Shown: piece after piece, positions 15,921 through 23,756 of the stretch
How positions within the stretch are numbered: the first letter of the stretch is position 1
How the letters are laid out: the number at the start of each line of letters is the position of its first letter
Source: Deltaproteobacteria bacterium
GTDB taxonomy: Bacteria; JAEEML01
Assembly: GCA_016283195.1 (NCBI GenBank)
Contig: JAEEML010000054.1
Span: forward strand, 1 to 28,293
Direction of reading: 5' to 3'
DNA length: 28,293 nt
Program-made: the position numbers and the translations under genes
The notes under the pieces: model-generated
What the model was told of the DNA's origin: nothing
Database searches by the model: none
Seen by the model: only the letters and a program-made list of their open reading frames with translations

Positions 15921-16268
15921 ATGAATTCCATTCTCTTTGTCGATGACGATCCTTTGATGGTGCGGATTATCAAAGACAAATTAAAAAAGCGCGCCATTTT
16001 TACCGCCAGCAGTCTCGCAGAATGTAAAGATTTTTTTGCCGCCGGTCATAAGCCTGATCTCATCATTTGCGACTATTTTCTTAAAGACGGCGAAACGGCT
16101 CTCCAAGTGGCAAAACTCGTAAAAGAGTCCAATTTACCGGGTGTTCGCCTCATTTGTGTCTCAGCCGATACTTCACTTAAAGAGGTGGAGGCTTCAAAAG
16201 GCATTTTTGAAGCGGTAATAGAAAAAGCAACTCCTAAATTCTTTGAATTTATTGATAATCTTCGCTAA
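15921..16268 (+). CDS. standalone response-regulator receiver domain
   Basis: A 115-residue CheY-like protein made of the receiver domain alone. Visible are the acidic pair Asp8/Asp9 (VDDDP), the phospho-acceptor Asp51 (LIICDYFLKDG), the switch Ser81 (CVSAD) and the conserved Lys102 (VIEKAT). The start at 15921 follows GGGAG by 8 nt; an in-frame TTG at 15906 would place the ribosome binding site inside the gene. No kinase or output domain is nearby, so it presumably acts by protein contact in a phosphorelay. It shares a transcript with the lipoprotein gene 10 bp downstream. Confidence 0.8.
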   Translation: MNSILFVDDDPLMVRIIKDKLKKRAIFTASSLAECKDFFAAGHKPDLIICDYFLKDGETALQVAKLVKESNLPGVRLICVSADTSLKEVEASKGIFEAVIEKATPKFFEFIDNLR

Positions 16269-16278
16269 AGGATGACAC

Positions 16279-16557
16279 ATGAAAAAGAATTTTTTGGCCG
16301 TTTCTCTTTTCTCTTTTTTCTTTCTTATGGGCTGCAGCAAAGACTATGTGCAAATTTGCAAAGACATTTATGAAGAAATCAATAACCTGTCATGCATAAA
16401 GACCAACGAAAAATTCAATATTGAGGAGATGTGCCCGGAAAGCTACAACAGCGGCGATTATAATTACGACAAATTCTTTGAATGCGTCAAAAAAAGCCGC
16501 ACCTGCGATGAAAATGGCGAGTTTATCGATAATATCGGCGACTGCGTAGCTAAATAA
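16279..16557 (+). CDS. small Cys-rich lipoprotein
   Basis: A 92-residue secreted lipoprotein of no recognised family. The signal peptide MKKNFLAVSLFSFFFLMG ends at lipobox Cys19. The mature part is acidic and holds six further Cys (27, 39, 52, 69, 76, 89), an even number that suggests three disulfide bonds and thus export to the periplasm or outer surface. AAGGA lies 8 nt before the ATG. It follows the receiver-domain gene by 10 bp and converges with the 846-residue membrane protein gene, 14 bp away. Confidence 0.7.
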   Translation: MKKNFLAVSLFSFFFLMGCSKDYVQICKDIYEEINNLSCIKTNEKFNIEEMCPESYNSGDYNYDKFFECVKKSRTCDENGEFIDNIGDCVAK

Positions 16558-16571
16558 CCTGCCGACGGCGC

Positions 16572-19112
16572 TTATTCCTTTTTAGCTCTCTTTTTAAAAT
16601 AAATTCTTATACTTATGGTCATGACAATTATAAAAATAGTCGCCAGTAATACCTTATTCAAATTAAAATCGAAAAACACATCCAGCGGGCGGTAATAGGT
16701 AAAGAGCATGTGCCTTTTGGTAGCGCGCATTTTATCTTCAACATGGTGAATAACCGCCATTTTTTCGCCCCAGGGCGCCGCTTCAAAATAGACATAAGGC
16801 AAAAATTTAGCCTGCACAGCCGCCGAAAGTTCCGTTTCTCCCTCTTTTAAGAAATGCTCTCTTTTTTCCTTTGAAAGAGCTTTAAAAGCTGGAAAACAAG
16901 CAGCCAGGCGATAAGCCTCCGCTTGATCGCTCCACCATTCGGCAAAGGCTATTTTTTTGCTTTCTTCATCTATATTCTGCCAAAAATATTCCAAAAATTC
17001 CGCTTCAATGCTATCGAGAGAATCATACCAGCTGGCCACCACCGCCGCCGAAAGAGCTTCAATATTCATGCCGAACCAGGGAGCTACATCGCTCCCCCCA
17101 TCCGGAGCCGGCACCATTTCATCATTAACAGAGCTCTCTTTTTTCTTTAAAAGATCAGCGGCGTATTCAGGATTTAGGCGCTGCCACCAATTATTTAAAT
17201 ATTCCGTGCGCTGCTTTTGCGCGAGAGATTGCCACCATCTGGCCGGCTCCATAGCCACCACTGGCGGCTGCATAGCCAGCCATATTTCCGTGATAACGCG
17301 CTTTTTATCGCGCTCGGAAAATTCCTCCGGCCCGCGCTCCAAACAGAGGCTTTGGCCATCAAAACGGGCTTTTTGCTCTTCATTATACCAATGAATTTTC
17401 AGCTCCTCGGGAATGCGCAGCCAATAGCGCTTAAGTGCTTTATGATAATTCTCGTTGTTATCTTTAAGCCATTTACGCGCCGCATCCACAATATATTCCG
17501 GGTATTCCTGAAGCGCTTTGGACATAGCGGCATCCATTTCGGCATCGGTATATTCAAAATAGCCGCTAAGAGCCACTTCCTGCCAAACATCCCAATCTCC
17601 GCGCACTATAGCAGAAATAGGCCCTTTTACTCTATTTCCCGCTCTATCTTCCACTTCCAGCTGATAACGCACATTATTGCTACGCATAAGGCGCGTAAGA
17701 GAAACCCTATCTTCATAATATATGCTGCCCGCTTTTAAAGTGGCTATATGCTCAAATTCCTCTTCGCTCACACTGCGGTAAAGATGATAATATTTAAGGG
17801 CATTAGGCGCGCCGTTTTCGCCTTTATTCGGCACCTCTTCACTGGGAGATAGCGGCCAAGAGACAGCAATAACATCCAAATCATGATAGACTTTTTCTGT
17901 CCTGTTGCGGCTTTGATCATCGCGCCAGTCATCATTAATCAGCGCTTTGGCGCTAATAGTAGCAGGTGCGGCCGGCTCTTTTACCGGGCAAGAGACAATC
18001 AGCGATTCCAAAGTAGAGGAAAAACCGGCCATAGTCTCGATTTGGGCCATATATTCAAAAGCTTTGCCCATCGGCAGATGGTCTTTTATCACCTCGCTGC
18101 CGCTAAAAGCCCGGTAATCCACTTCGCTTAAATCCTTGCTGCCGCTCCAGGAAAGGCCATCAAATTGCACTTCCTTTTTCTTTAAATTAAGAAAAGCTCT
18201 AAAAGGCTCTTTATTTAAAAGTTCACCGGCAGTAGCCCGGCGCCCTACCCCTATAGCCACCTCTATTTCTTCGCTGGCTCCGTCTAAACACCTTGCGGTC
18301 ATGGCAATATTATATGGGGGCAGTTTTTCTTCTAAAGCAGCAGCCAGGTTTTGCACTTTTAAAAGGCGTTTTACAAAAAGATCCACTTTTCTGCTGTAAT
18401 CGCGGCTCACTATTTCCGGAGTAAAACCAATTTCCACCCCGGATTCCGCAGCGGCAGCCAGCGTATCAAGGAGCACTTTAAGTGAGCTGTTAAGGCGCAC
18501 CAAAAGCGGGTATTTTTCCCCGGAATCCGCATCTTCGGCCCCAGCTTTATTTATAGCTATTAAATCCCTCTGCACCGCCAAAACGGCCTCTTCTATTTCA
18601 TCAAGAGCTTCATCGTCATCTTTAAAGCGCGTCTCCACACCGGAGATATTTTGTCCATATTTTTCATAGAGTTTTATCTCATTTTTTATAATGGAAAAAT
18701 CAAGAATTATAGCCTGAAGCTCATTAAAAAGCTCTTGCGGCCGGGAAAAATCCTCACCATCGGCAAATTGGTTCAAAAGATCCTGATGTACCATCTTCAA
18801 AAGAGGCGGCAGCTCGTCGGTATCGGCGTTATTAAGCCCTTTTTGGGCATATTGCATGGTAACGCGCCAGGCAGCATGGCGGGAATTAGTGTCGCTCTGC
18901 TCTTTTTCCGCCTCTTCGGTAAACTGGGCCAGTAAATTTTCCAGCTCGCGCAGCACCAGGCGATAACTGTCAATCGCCTTTTCTATAGAAGCCATAGTGC
19001 GGCTTAGGGAGTAGTCTTTAGGAGCATTTTCTTGCGCCTCGGCCTTAGAAAGAAAAAGGGTAAAAAAAGCCATAGTAAATGTTAATATAGCATTTTTATT
19101 AAAAAATTTCAT
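16572..19112 (-). CDS. large secreted single-pass membrane protein with Trp-rich helical repeats
   Basis: An 846-residue protein of unknown function. The signal peptide (1-26, ending AEA) is followed by a long charged helical, partly coiled-coil region (30-260). Next comes a beta-rich stretch that looks like a fibronectin type III fold (about 385-505: YYHLYRSVSEEEF, IYYEDRV, VRYQLEVEDRAGN), then a Trp-rich helical region. The C-terminal transmembrane helix (820-838) ends in KKRAKKE, giving a large outside domain and a tiny cytoplasmic tail. In the Trp-rich part three units share W-x15-W: W548/W564, W626/W642 and W695/W711, each followed by an aliphatic residue 3-4 positions on and acidic residues after it. 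AAGGA precedes the ATG. The gene lies downstream of the DUF559 remnant. Confidence 0.75.
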   Translation of the reverse strand: MKFFNKNAILTFTMAFFTLFLSKAEAQENAPKDYSLSRTMASIEKAIDSYRLVLRELENLLAQFTEEAEKEQSDTNSRHAAWRVTMQYAQKGLNNADTDELPPLLKMVHQDLLNQFADGEDFSRPQELFNELQAIILDFSIIKNEIKLYEKYGQNISGVETRFKDDDEALDEIEEAVLAVQRDLIAINKAGAEDADSGEKYPLLVRLNSSLKVLLDTLAAAAESGVEIGFTPEIVSRDYSRKVDLFVKRLLKVQNLAAALEEKLPPYNIAMTARCLDGASEEIEVAIGVGRRATAGELLNKEPFRAFLNLKKKEVQFDGLSWSGSKDLSEVDYRAFSGSEVIKDHLPMGKAFEYMAQIETMAGFSSTLESLIVSCPVKEPAAPATISAKALINDDWRDDQSRNRTEKVYHDLDVIAVSWPLSPSEEVPNKGENGAPNALKYYHLYRSVSEEEFEHIATLKAGSIYYEDRVSLTRLMRSNNVRYQLEVEDRAGNRVKGPISAIVRGDWDVWQEVALSGYFEYTDAEMDAAMSKALQEYPEYIVDAARKWLKDNNENYHKALKRYWLRIPEELKIHWYNEEQKARFDGQSLCLERGPEEFSERDKKRVITEIWLAMQPPVVAMEPARWWQSLAQKQRTEYLNNWWQRLNPEYAADLLKKKESSVNDEMVPAPDGGSDVAPWFGMNIEALSAAVVASWYDSLDSIEAEFLEYFWQNIDEESKKIAFAEWWSDQAEAYRLAACFPAFKALSKEKREHFLKEGETELSAAVQAKFLPYVYFEAAPWGEKMAVIHHVEDKMRATKRHMLFTYYRPLDVFFDFNLNKVLLATIFIIVMTISIRIYFKKRAKKE

Positions 19113-19300
19113 TTTTTATTCCTTTTAATTTGCCCAAGCTAACCTCACCCCTGACGGCGGCTTTTTCGCCGCAGATTTTTTTGCCCCGCAAAAGTTGCCA
19201 AGCTTCCTTCTCAGCTTTTGTTGGTACTTTGCGAAATTGCTTTGCCAGAGCCAGCTTCTCTCTGTTTATTCTCTGATTTCTAGCAATATTTTGTACTAGT
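19099..19300 (-). pseudogene. truncated DUF559 (Vsr-like endonuclease) fragment
   Basis: On the minus strand, translation gives LAKQFRKVPTKAEKEAWQLL followed by RGKKICGEKA, a recognisable match to the first helices of DUF559 nucleases (usual form: A-x-x-L-R-x-x-x-T-x-A-E-x-x-L-W-x-x-L-R). The frame then leaves the family (AVRGEVSLGKLKGIKNEIF) and stops at 19099, so the catalytic core is missing. An ATG at 19464 keeps the frame open through the repeat element, but that codon lies inside hpf and the intervening Pro-rich translation is repeat DNA read as protein. It is best treated as a remnant. Its stop overlaps the start of the 846-residue gene. Confidence 0.6.
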
Positions 19301-19307
19301 TCTGTTT

Positions 19308-19435
19308 GCCCCCTCTCCGCTTGGGGGAGGGGGCGGCCAGCCGTATGGCTGGCGGGGGTGGGGTCTAATGTTGCTTCCTCGCCAATTGGGCTGGCAAAAT
19401 GGCTGTCAGCCGTAGGCTGACTGGGGGTGGGGTCT
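19308..19435. repeat. GC-rich palindromic repeat element beside hpf
   Basis: The element has three parts. (a) An 11-bp stem with one G-T pair, GCCCCCTCTCC (19308-19318) against GGGGGAGGGGC-type sequence (19324-19334), has a 5-nt loop. (b) A perfect hairpin GCCAGCCGTATGGCTGGC (19336-19353) is followed by GGGGGTGGGGTCT (19354-19366). (c) A second hairpin GTCAGCCGTAGGCTGAC (19405-19421) is followed one base later by the same 13-mer (19423-19435). The two 13-mers are exact direct repeats. The element ends 3 bp from the hpf stop codon and adjoins the DUF559 fragment. Such palindromic DNA next to DUF559 genes is a recurring pattern as I recall it. Confidence 0.75.
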
Positions 19436-19438
19436 GAA

Positions 19439-19825
19439 TTATTCTTCGTCAATAGCCGCTTCATTCAGCTCATAGCCGGAGAAATCAGAGGGCTCAAAAT
19501 CAGAATTGCCGGAACGGCGCAAATCGCGGCGGCGCTCAATTTCCCGCTTCATTTGACGAGCCAAGCGATCTTTCGCGAGATCGATAGCTTTATAGAGATC
19601 ATCGGCTTTTTCGGTGATGTTTATGGTTTTGCCCTTGGGGATAGAGAGAGTAATGCGGCACTCTTTATCATCGCCTTTATTGGCTTCGGTATCGGTGAGT
19701 TCCACATCCACGATGAGTGCGGGATGGTTTAAAATACGCTCGACGTGTTTGCCGATCTTCTCCGCTACATATTCCTTCATCGCCTCGGTAAGTTGTAAAT
19801 GATGTCCTTTAACAATGAGCTGCAT
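19439..19825 (-). CDS. hpf: ribosome hibernation promoting factor
   Basis: A 128-residue HPF/YfiA protein that binds the 30S decoding region and silences ribosomes in slow growth. The N-terminal 95 residues form the beta-alpha-beta-beta-beta-alpha ribosome-binding domain (MQLIVKGHHLQLTEAMKEYV, KIGKHVERI, VDVELTDTE, ECRITLSIPKG, DDLYKAIDLAKDRLARQMKRE). A basic helix (RRRDLRR) and a short acidic tail follow. It lacks the dimerisation domain of long HPF, so it is the short type with a tail. AGGAGG is 7 nt before the ATG. A promoter candidate is at 19900-19928. The palindromic element begins right after the stop codon. Confidence 0.9.
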   Translation of the reverse strand: MQLIVKGHHLQLTEAMKEYVAEKIGKHVERILNHPALIVDVELTDTEANKGDDKECRITLSIPKGKTINITEKADDLYKAIDLAKDRLARQMKREIERRRDLRRSGNSDFEPSDFSGYELNEAAIDEE

Positions 19826-19899
19826 GATTTTCCTCCTTCAGCCTTATTTGAGGGATTAAAAAAAACAGGTTGTCAGACAAAGCGACTTCCATAATGGCT

Positions 19900-19928
19900 A
19901 TACTAGCACCCAATTCTTACATTGCCAC
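19900..19928 (-). promoter_or_regulatory. promoter candidate for hpf
   Basis: On the minus strand a -10 TAGTAT (19900-19905), preceded by TGC (extended -10), lies 17 bp from a weak -35 GTGGCA (19923-19928). The leader would be about 65 nt and ends in a strong AGGAGG site. Confidence 0.4.
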
Positions 19929-19939
19929 ACTTTTTTTAG

Positions 19940-19968
19940 AAAAATTGCACATTAGGCTATTTTAGCCT
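19940..19968 (-). terminator. weak terminator at the end of the propeller gene
   Basis: A 6-bp stem AGGCTA/TAGCCT with a 3-nt loop (19954-19968) contains the stop codon of the beta-propeller gene. A run of five T on the minus strand follows about 9 nt later. The distance to the T-run is longer than usual. Confidence 0.3.
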
Positions 19969-22080
19969 CTCTTCTTGCTGCTTTCTGTTGCCAAAAATGT
20001 CCTCAGCGGTAATTAAAAGATGCTTTTCGCCTCTTTTAAGCTCCCTGATTTCCACTTTATATTCTTCTATTAAATCATCGGCTATTCCATCGGCCGGCAG
20101 CAGGTTATTATAAAGAGTGCCATTAAAAGCCAGGCTCACGGCCCCTATTTTGCTCACACTGTCACGCACGGTAAAGGCCACGTAATTCTTCTTTTTTTCG
20201 GATAAAAAACGCACGTTTTCAATAACCGGAGGGTTATTATCAACTATAGTAAGGCGGCTTTGACCTTCGCTTGTGAGCATCGTTTCCGGGGAATTATCCG
20301 GCAAATCGCTGGTAATTACTTTAAAGAAATAGCTGCCGTCCGGCAAAAGGCCGGGATTTATGGCATAAAAGCTAAATGGATGATTCTCCGCCAGTAGGTG
20401 CCACTCTTTTTCTTTTACTTCGCGGTAATAGAGATTGTGGATAAGTTCATCACCGTTGGCATCTTTGGCACGCCAGGCAATGGTCAGAGCGCCTTTTACC
20501 TGCTTCTTGTTCACTTTGGTAGTCACTTTGGCCGGTTTTACATTCTCTTCCCATTTCATATTTTTATACTTGCTGTCATCTAAAGTTATTGTCTCCTCAG
20601 AAGTATCTTCTTCAACTTTAGTACTGGATAAAAGCTCCAGTTTGAGCCCGGGGGCCAGAGGCAAAACTTCAAGCACGGTTGGCCTTATATTTTTCCTGAT
20701 ATAAGAAAGGCTTATTTTATAAATTTCCGGTAATTCTCCGTTTTTGGGCTCAAAAAGTATCTTCACTTGGTAATAAATAGCCGGCTCAATGTTCAGCTTA
20801 CCGCCGGGAAAAGGCATAAATTCACTCCACTCGCTCCAGCCATTATCGGGATTAGCCGAAAGCCCGGAGCGCACAGCCACTTTTACGCTATTTATAGCTT
20901 CTATATTGCCCTCCAGGCGAATAATACCGCTTTTGCTTATAATTCCGCTATTTATCACCGGCGATATATATTCGCCCTTCTTGGCATAATCGCGGCTTAT
21001 TTTTTCCAGTTTGGTGCCGCCGCCGGTAATGGCAATAAAGCTCTCTTTATCTCTTTGAATAAGCTTATTTATGCGCTCGGATTTGGCTTCGTAAACAATA
21101 GCAATATCTTTTTTTTGCGGATCGTAGCTATAAATGCGTCCGTGGCCGCTATCTTTGGAAGCGGCGGTGGTTATTAAAAGTTCGCCATGCAAACCGGAAA
21201 CCAGGTCAAGTATTATTTCATCACCGGAGCTCGCCACCATTTCGTAGCTGCCATCCTCTTCCAGGCGATAAATGGCGCTGCCGACTTCATCTTCATCAAA
21301 ACCTTTGTTTTTTAATAGTTTTTCGCTGCCTTTAGTTACAGCTACATAAAGGTAGCCATCATGAAAAACAAGAGCGGAAATATCGCTGAAATTGGAGCTC
21401 ATAAAGCTTTTAAAAGTCTCACCGGGTTTTCCGCGATAAAGAGTACCGTTTTCGGGGCCACCAACAATAATGCGCTCTTTTTTATCGGTAATAATAGCCG
21501 TTAAATGGCTTTCATTACCGCTATATATAATCTCAAACTCGCCCTTTTTATTCACCTTAAGGAGAGCAGACGGCTCACCTGTAGCCACCAAAAGAGAATC
21601 ATCTTTATAAGGCTTTATATTCCAGATATAGCTGTATTTATCCTCAAGATTCAAAAACTCTTTTTTCTCATGCTTGCCATTTATTTTATAAATAACCGCT
21701 CCGGGGCCGCTGGCCGCATAAAGCTCTTTTTTTCCGGCTGTGAGAGCAGTTATCAGCTGTCCGTCAAAGGGTATCTCGGTTATTAAAGAGCCATCGGCGC
21801 TATTTACCACTTTTATAACCGAATTATCGGCATCAGCCAGATAAAGATTCTTTTGCCAGAGCAGACCGCCCACAAAGTTATTTTCCAAAAACTCGCTCAT
21901 TTCATCGGCAGTTAGGCCCAGAGAAAGAGCGCCGCTCTCATTTATGGAAGTGCCATAAAAATGGCCTTCGGAAAAATTGCCAAAGCCTTCGATATAAAAA
22001 ATTTTGCCCTTTTCGGCCCAAGCCCCAGAAGCCGGCAATAAAGCCGAAAGCATCAAAAAAATTAATAATTTTTTCTTCAT
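19957..22080 (-). CDS. secreted beta-propeller protein with C-terminal Ig/FN3-like domain
   Basis: A 707-residue exported protein with a cleavable signal peptide (MKKKLLIFLMLSALLPASGAWA). Residues from about 70 to 370 form repeated short beta units of the propeller type, each with a strand such as LYLADADNSVIKV, ELYAASGPGAVIYKI, LLVATGEPSALLKV, IIVGGPENGTLYRG or LYVAVTKGSEKL. The second half (about 380-707) has beta-sandwich features (SGIIRLEGNIEAINSVKVAV, LTIAWRAKDANGDELIHNLYY, SYFFKVITSDLPDNSPE). No catalytic motif was seen. It starts only 4 bp after the S55 peptidase gene, so the two are translated together and probably act together in the envelope, for example as binding scaffold and protease. 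This pairing is inferred. Confidence 0.7.
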   Translation of the reverse strand: MKKKLLIFLMLSALLPASGAWAEKGKIFYIEGFGNFSEGHFYGTSINESGALSLGLTADEMSEFLENNFVGGLLWQKNLYLADADNSVIKVVNSADGSLITEIPFDGQLITALTAGKKELYAASGPGAVIYKINGKHEKKEFLNLEDKYSYIWNIKPYKDDSLLVATGEPSALLKVNKKGEFEIIYSGNESHLTAIITDKKERIIVGGPENGTLYRGKPGETFKSFMSSNFSDISALVFHDGYLYVAVTKGSEKLLKNKGFDEDEVGSAIYRLEEDGSYEMVASSGDEIILDLVSGLHGELLITTAASKDSGHGRIYSYDPQKKDIAIVYEAKSERINKLIQRDKESFIAITGGGTKLEKISRDYAKKGEYISPVINSGIISKSGIIRLEGNIEAINSVKVAVRSGLSANPDNGWSEWSEFMPFPGGKLNIEPAIYYQVKILFEPKNGELPEIYKISLSYIRKNIRPTVLEVLPLAPGLKLELLSSTKVEEDTSEETITLDDSKYKNMKWEENVKPAKVTTKVNKKQVKGALTIAWRAKDANGDELIHNLYYREVKEKEWHLLAENHPFSFYAINPGLLPDGSYFFKVITSDLPDNSPETMLTSEGQSRLTIVDNNPPVIENVRFLSEKKKNYVAFTVRDSVSKIGAVSLAFNGTLYNNLLPADGIADDLIEEYKVEIRELKRGEKHLLITAEDIFGNRKQQEERLK

Positions 22081-22084
22081 TTTC

Positions 22085-23725
22085 TCAATATACCCTTATC
22101 TCTACCAAGGCTGCTCCGCTAACTGCCGCATGAGCGGCCTCTTTTTGCTCTAAAATGATGGTTTTGGCGGAAATACCGTCGCTTTCATCGGCGGCACCTT
22201 TGGCCAGGAGGACATAATTAGGCGGTAAATTATATTCTCTTTTAGTCCCCATTTGCGCAGTGGGTGCAGAAACTATCAGCTGCGTATAAAAAGCTCCGTC
22301 TGTGCGAATATTTTTTAAAAATTTATAATAATTTTCAAGTGTTGTAAACTTCAAACCGCTGCTTATAGTCTCTTCTATGAGAGCTGCTTCACTGGCTCCG
22401 CCAATGGCTACCGTTAGTTTTCCTTTGGGGGTATAAGGCGGAATTTTTAAGCTATATTCCAAAAATTCTCTTTTGCCGTCGCTCAGCCAGTAGCTGGCTT
22501 TAAGACGCAATGTCTCTCCTCTTTTAACCATAGTTTTATCGGTATAAAGAGCTTCAATCACTTTGCTTTTGGCTTTTTCCGAATAATTATATTGCACTTT
22601 TATTTTACCGAGAGCTGGCTCTCCGATGGGCGGATTCCAGAGATTATTGGCCATCATGGCCACTTTTTTAGCGGCCATTAAGTGGAGCATACTGGTATTA
22701 TCTGAGAGATAATCTTCAACTTTAAGCACTCCGTGCCCGGGAATTTCTATTTCGCCCATTATTTCAAAAGAGCCCCACTTATTGTAATCAATGCCGGCTG
22801 CCAGGAGCTGATATATACTTTTATATATATACATGGGCGTCATCTCTTTGTCGCGCGCCACATTAAAACGGTAATTTTCGCTAAAAGCCGGTGTTTTTAA
22901 AGTTATTTCCAAGGGCACACTATTGGGCAATGGGCCTATTTTACCCATAATACCGCTGGCTCTGTCCTCATAAATAGTGCCGATAACCGGGCCGACATTG
23001 CCCATTTTATAACTTTGCTCATAAGAGGAAACTACCCTTACTATTTCAGCGGCAGCGAGCCCAAGTTCCGTGTGACCGCTTCTGTTAAACTGATGACCGA
23101 AAGCATAAACAATGCCATCTCTTATATCGGTTACCGTGCCGATAGCTGCCATGGAAATATCACCATCGGCAACTAAAGCCGCTATTGGCCCGCCTGGTAT
23201 TATCTTATTAATATTTTTAGTTTTTTCTTTAGCGTCAAAGAGAAGTGTTTTGGCTAAAGTAACATTAATAAGCTCAATCGGTTTTACCGCCTTATCATTA
23301 CTAAGAGCGCTCCCGTTGCTAAAAGCTCCGTAAACCATGCTTTCCATGGGAGTAATGCCCACCAAAACTTCCTTGCCGAAAGGGGTAAAGGAGAGAGAAA
23401 CAGCACCCACTATTTTTTCGTTTATATAAACCGGGCTGCCGCTCATGCCGGCAATAACGCCGGTGAATTCTATTTTTTCACCATGCAAAAGAGCTACAAT
23501 AATATGCTGCCCAGGACCCATAAAATCATAATTAATACCTACTATTTCTACATCAAACGGCTCCGGTTCAACACCGGAAAAAGTGGTGTACCCAATGCCC
23601 TTCATGCCTTTTTCAATATCCTTGCAAGGCATAATAGGTGCACCGGCCGTCGGCAAGGCCAATGCCTTTTCGCTTAGTGCGGCCATTAATAGACTGACTA
23701 GCGCTATCTTTATGATTTTATGCAT
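22085..23725 (-). CDS. SpoIVB peptidase S55 domain protein
   Basis: A 546-residue exported protein (signal peptide to about residue 24) with the S55 domain. MKGIGYTTFSGVEPEPFDVEI opens the domain. IAGMSGSPVYI follows (Ser95 as candidate nucleophile), then VGITPMESM. AAIGTVTDIRDG leads into YAFGHQF (His211 as candidate catalytic His). The order Ser before His is the reverse of SpoIVB itself but is usual in the non-sporulating relatives with this annotation. Residues past about 370 form a beta-rich tail of unknown role. The ribosome binding site GGAA is weak. The gene lies 31 bp after the parvulin gene and 4 bp before the propeller gene. Its substrate is unknown; there are no sporulation genes here. 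Confidence 0.75.
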   Translation of the reverse strand: MHKIIKIALVSLLMAALSEKALALPTAGAPIMPCKDIEKGMKGIGYTTFSGVEPEPFDVEIVGINYDFMGPGQHIIVALLHGEKIEFTGVIAGMSGSPVYINEKIVGAVSLSFTPFGKEVLVGITPMESMVYGAFSNGSALSNDKAVKPIELINVTLAKTLLFDAKEKTKNINKIIPGGPIAALVADGDISMAAIGTVTDIRDGIVYAFGHQFNRSGHTELGLAAAEIVRVVSSYEQSYKMGNVGPVIGTIYEDRASGIMGKIGPLPNSVPLEITLKTPAFSENYRFNVARDKEMTPMYIYKSIYQLLAAGIDYNKWGSFEIMGEIEIPGHGVLKVEDYLSDNTSMLHLMAAKKVAMMANNLWNPPIGEPALGKIKVQYNYSEKAKSKVIEALYTDKTMVKRGETLRLKASYWLSDGKREFLEYSLKIPPYTPKGKLTVAIGGASEAALIEETISSGLKFTTLENYYKFLKNIRTDGAFYTQLIVSAPTAQMGTKREYNLPPNYVLLAKGAADESDGISAKTIILEQKEAAHAAVSGAALVEIRVY

Positions 23726-23756
23726 TTTTTATTCCGGAAGGTTTATAAAAGATTAA

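Noticed and set aside
16546-16618. Possible bidirectional terminator between the Cys-rich lipoprotein and the 846-residue protein genes
   Set aside because: AGCTA/TAGCT arms exist, but the stem has a large bulge and most of it is coding; not convincing.
19301-19464. Pro-rich N-terminal extension of the DUF559 reading frame starting inside hpf
   Set aside because: The translation (DPTP, RPLPQAERG) is the palindromic repeat DNA read as codons; no ribosome binding site at 19464.
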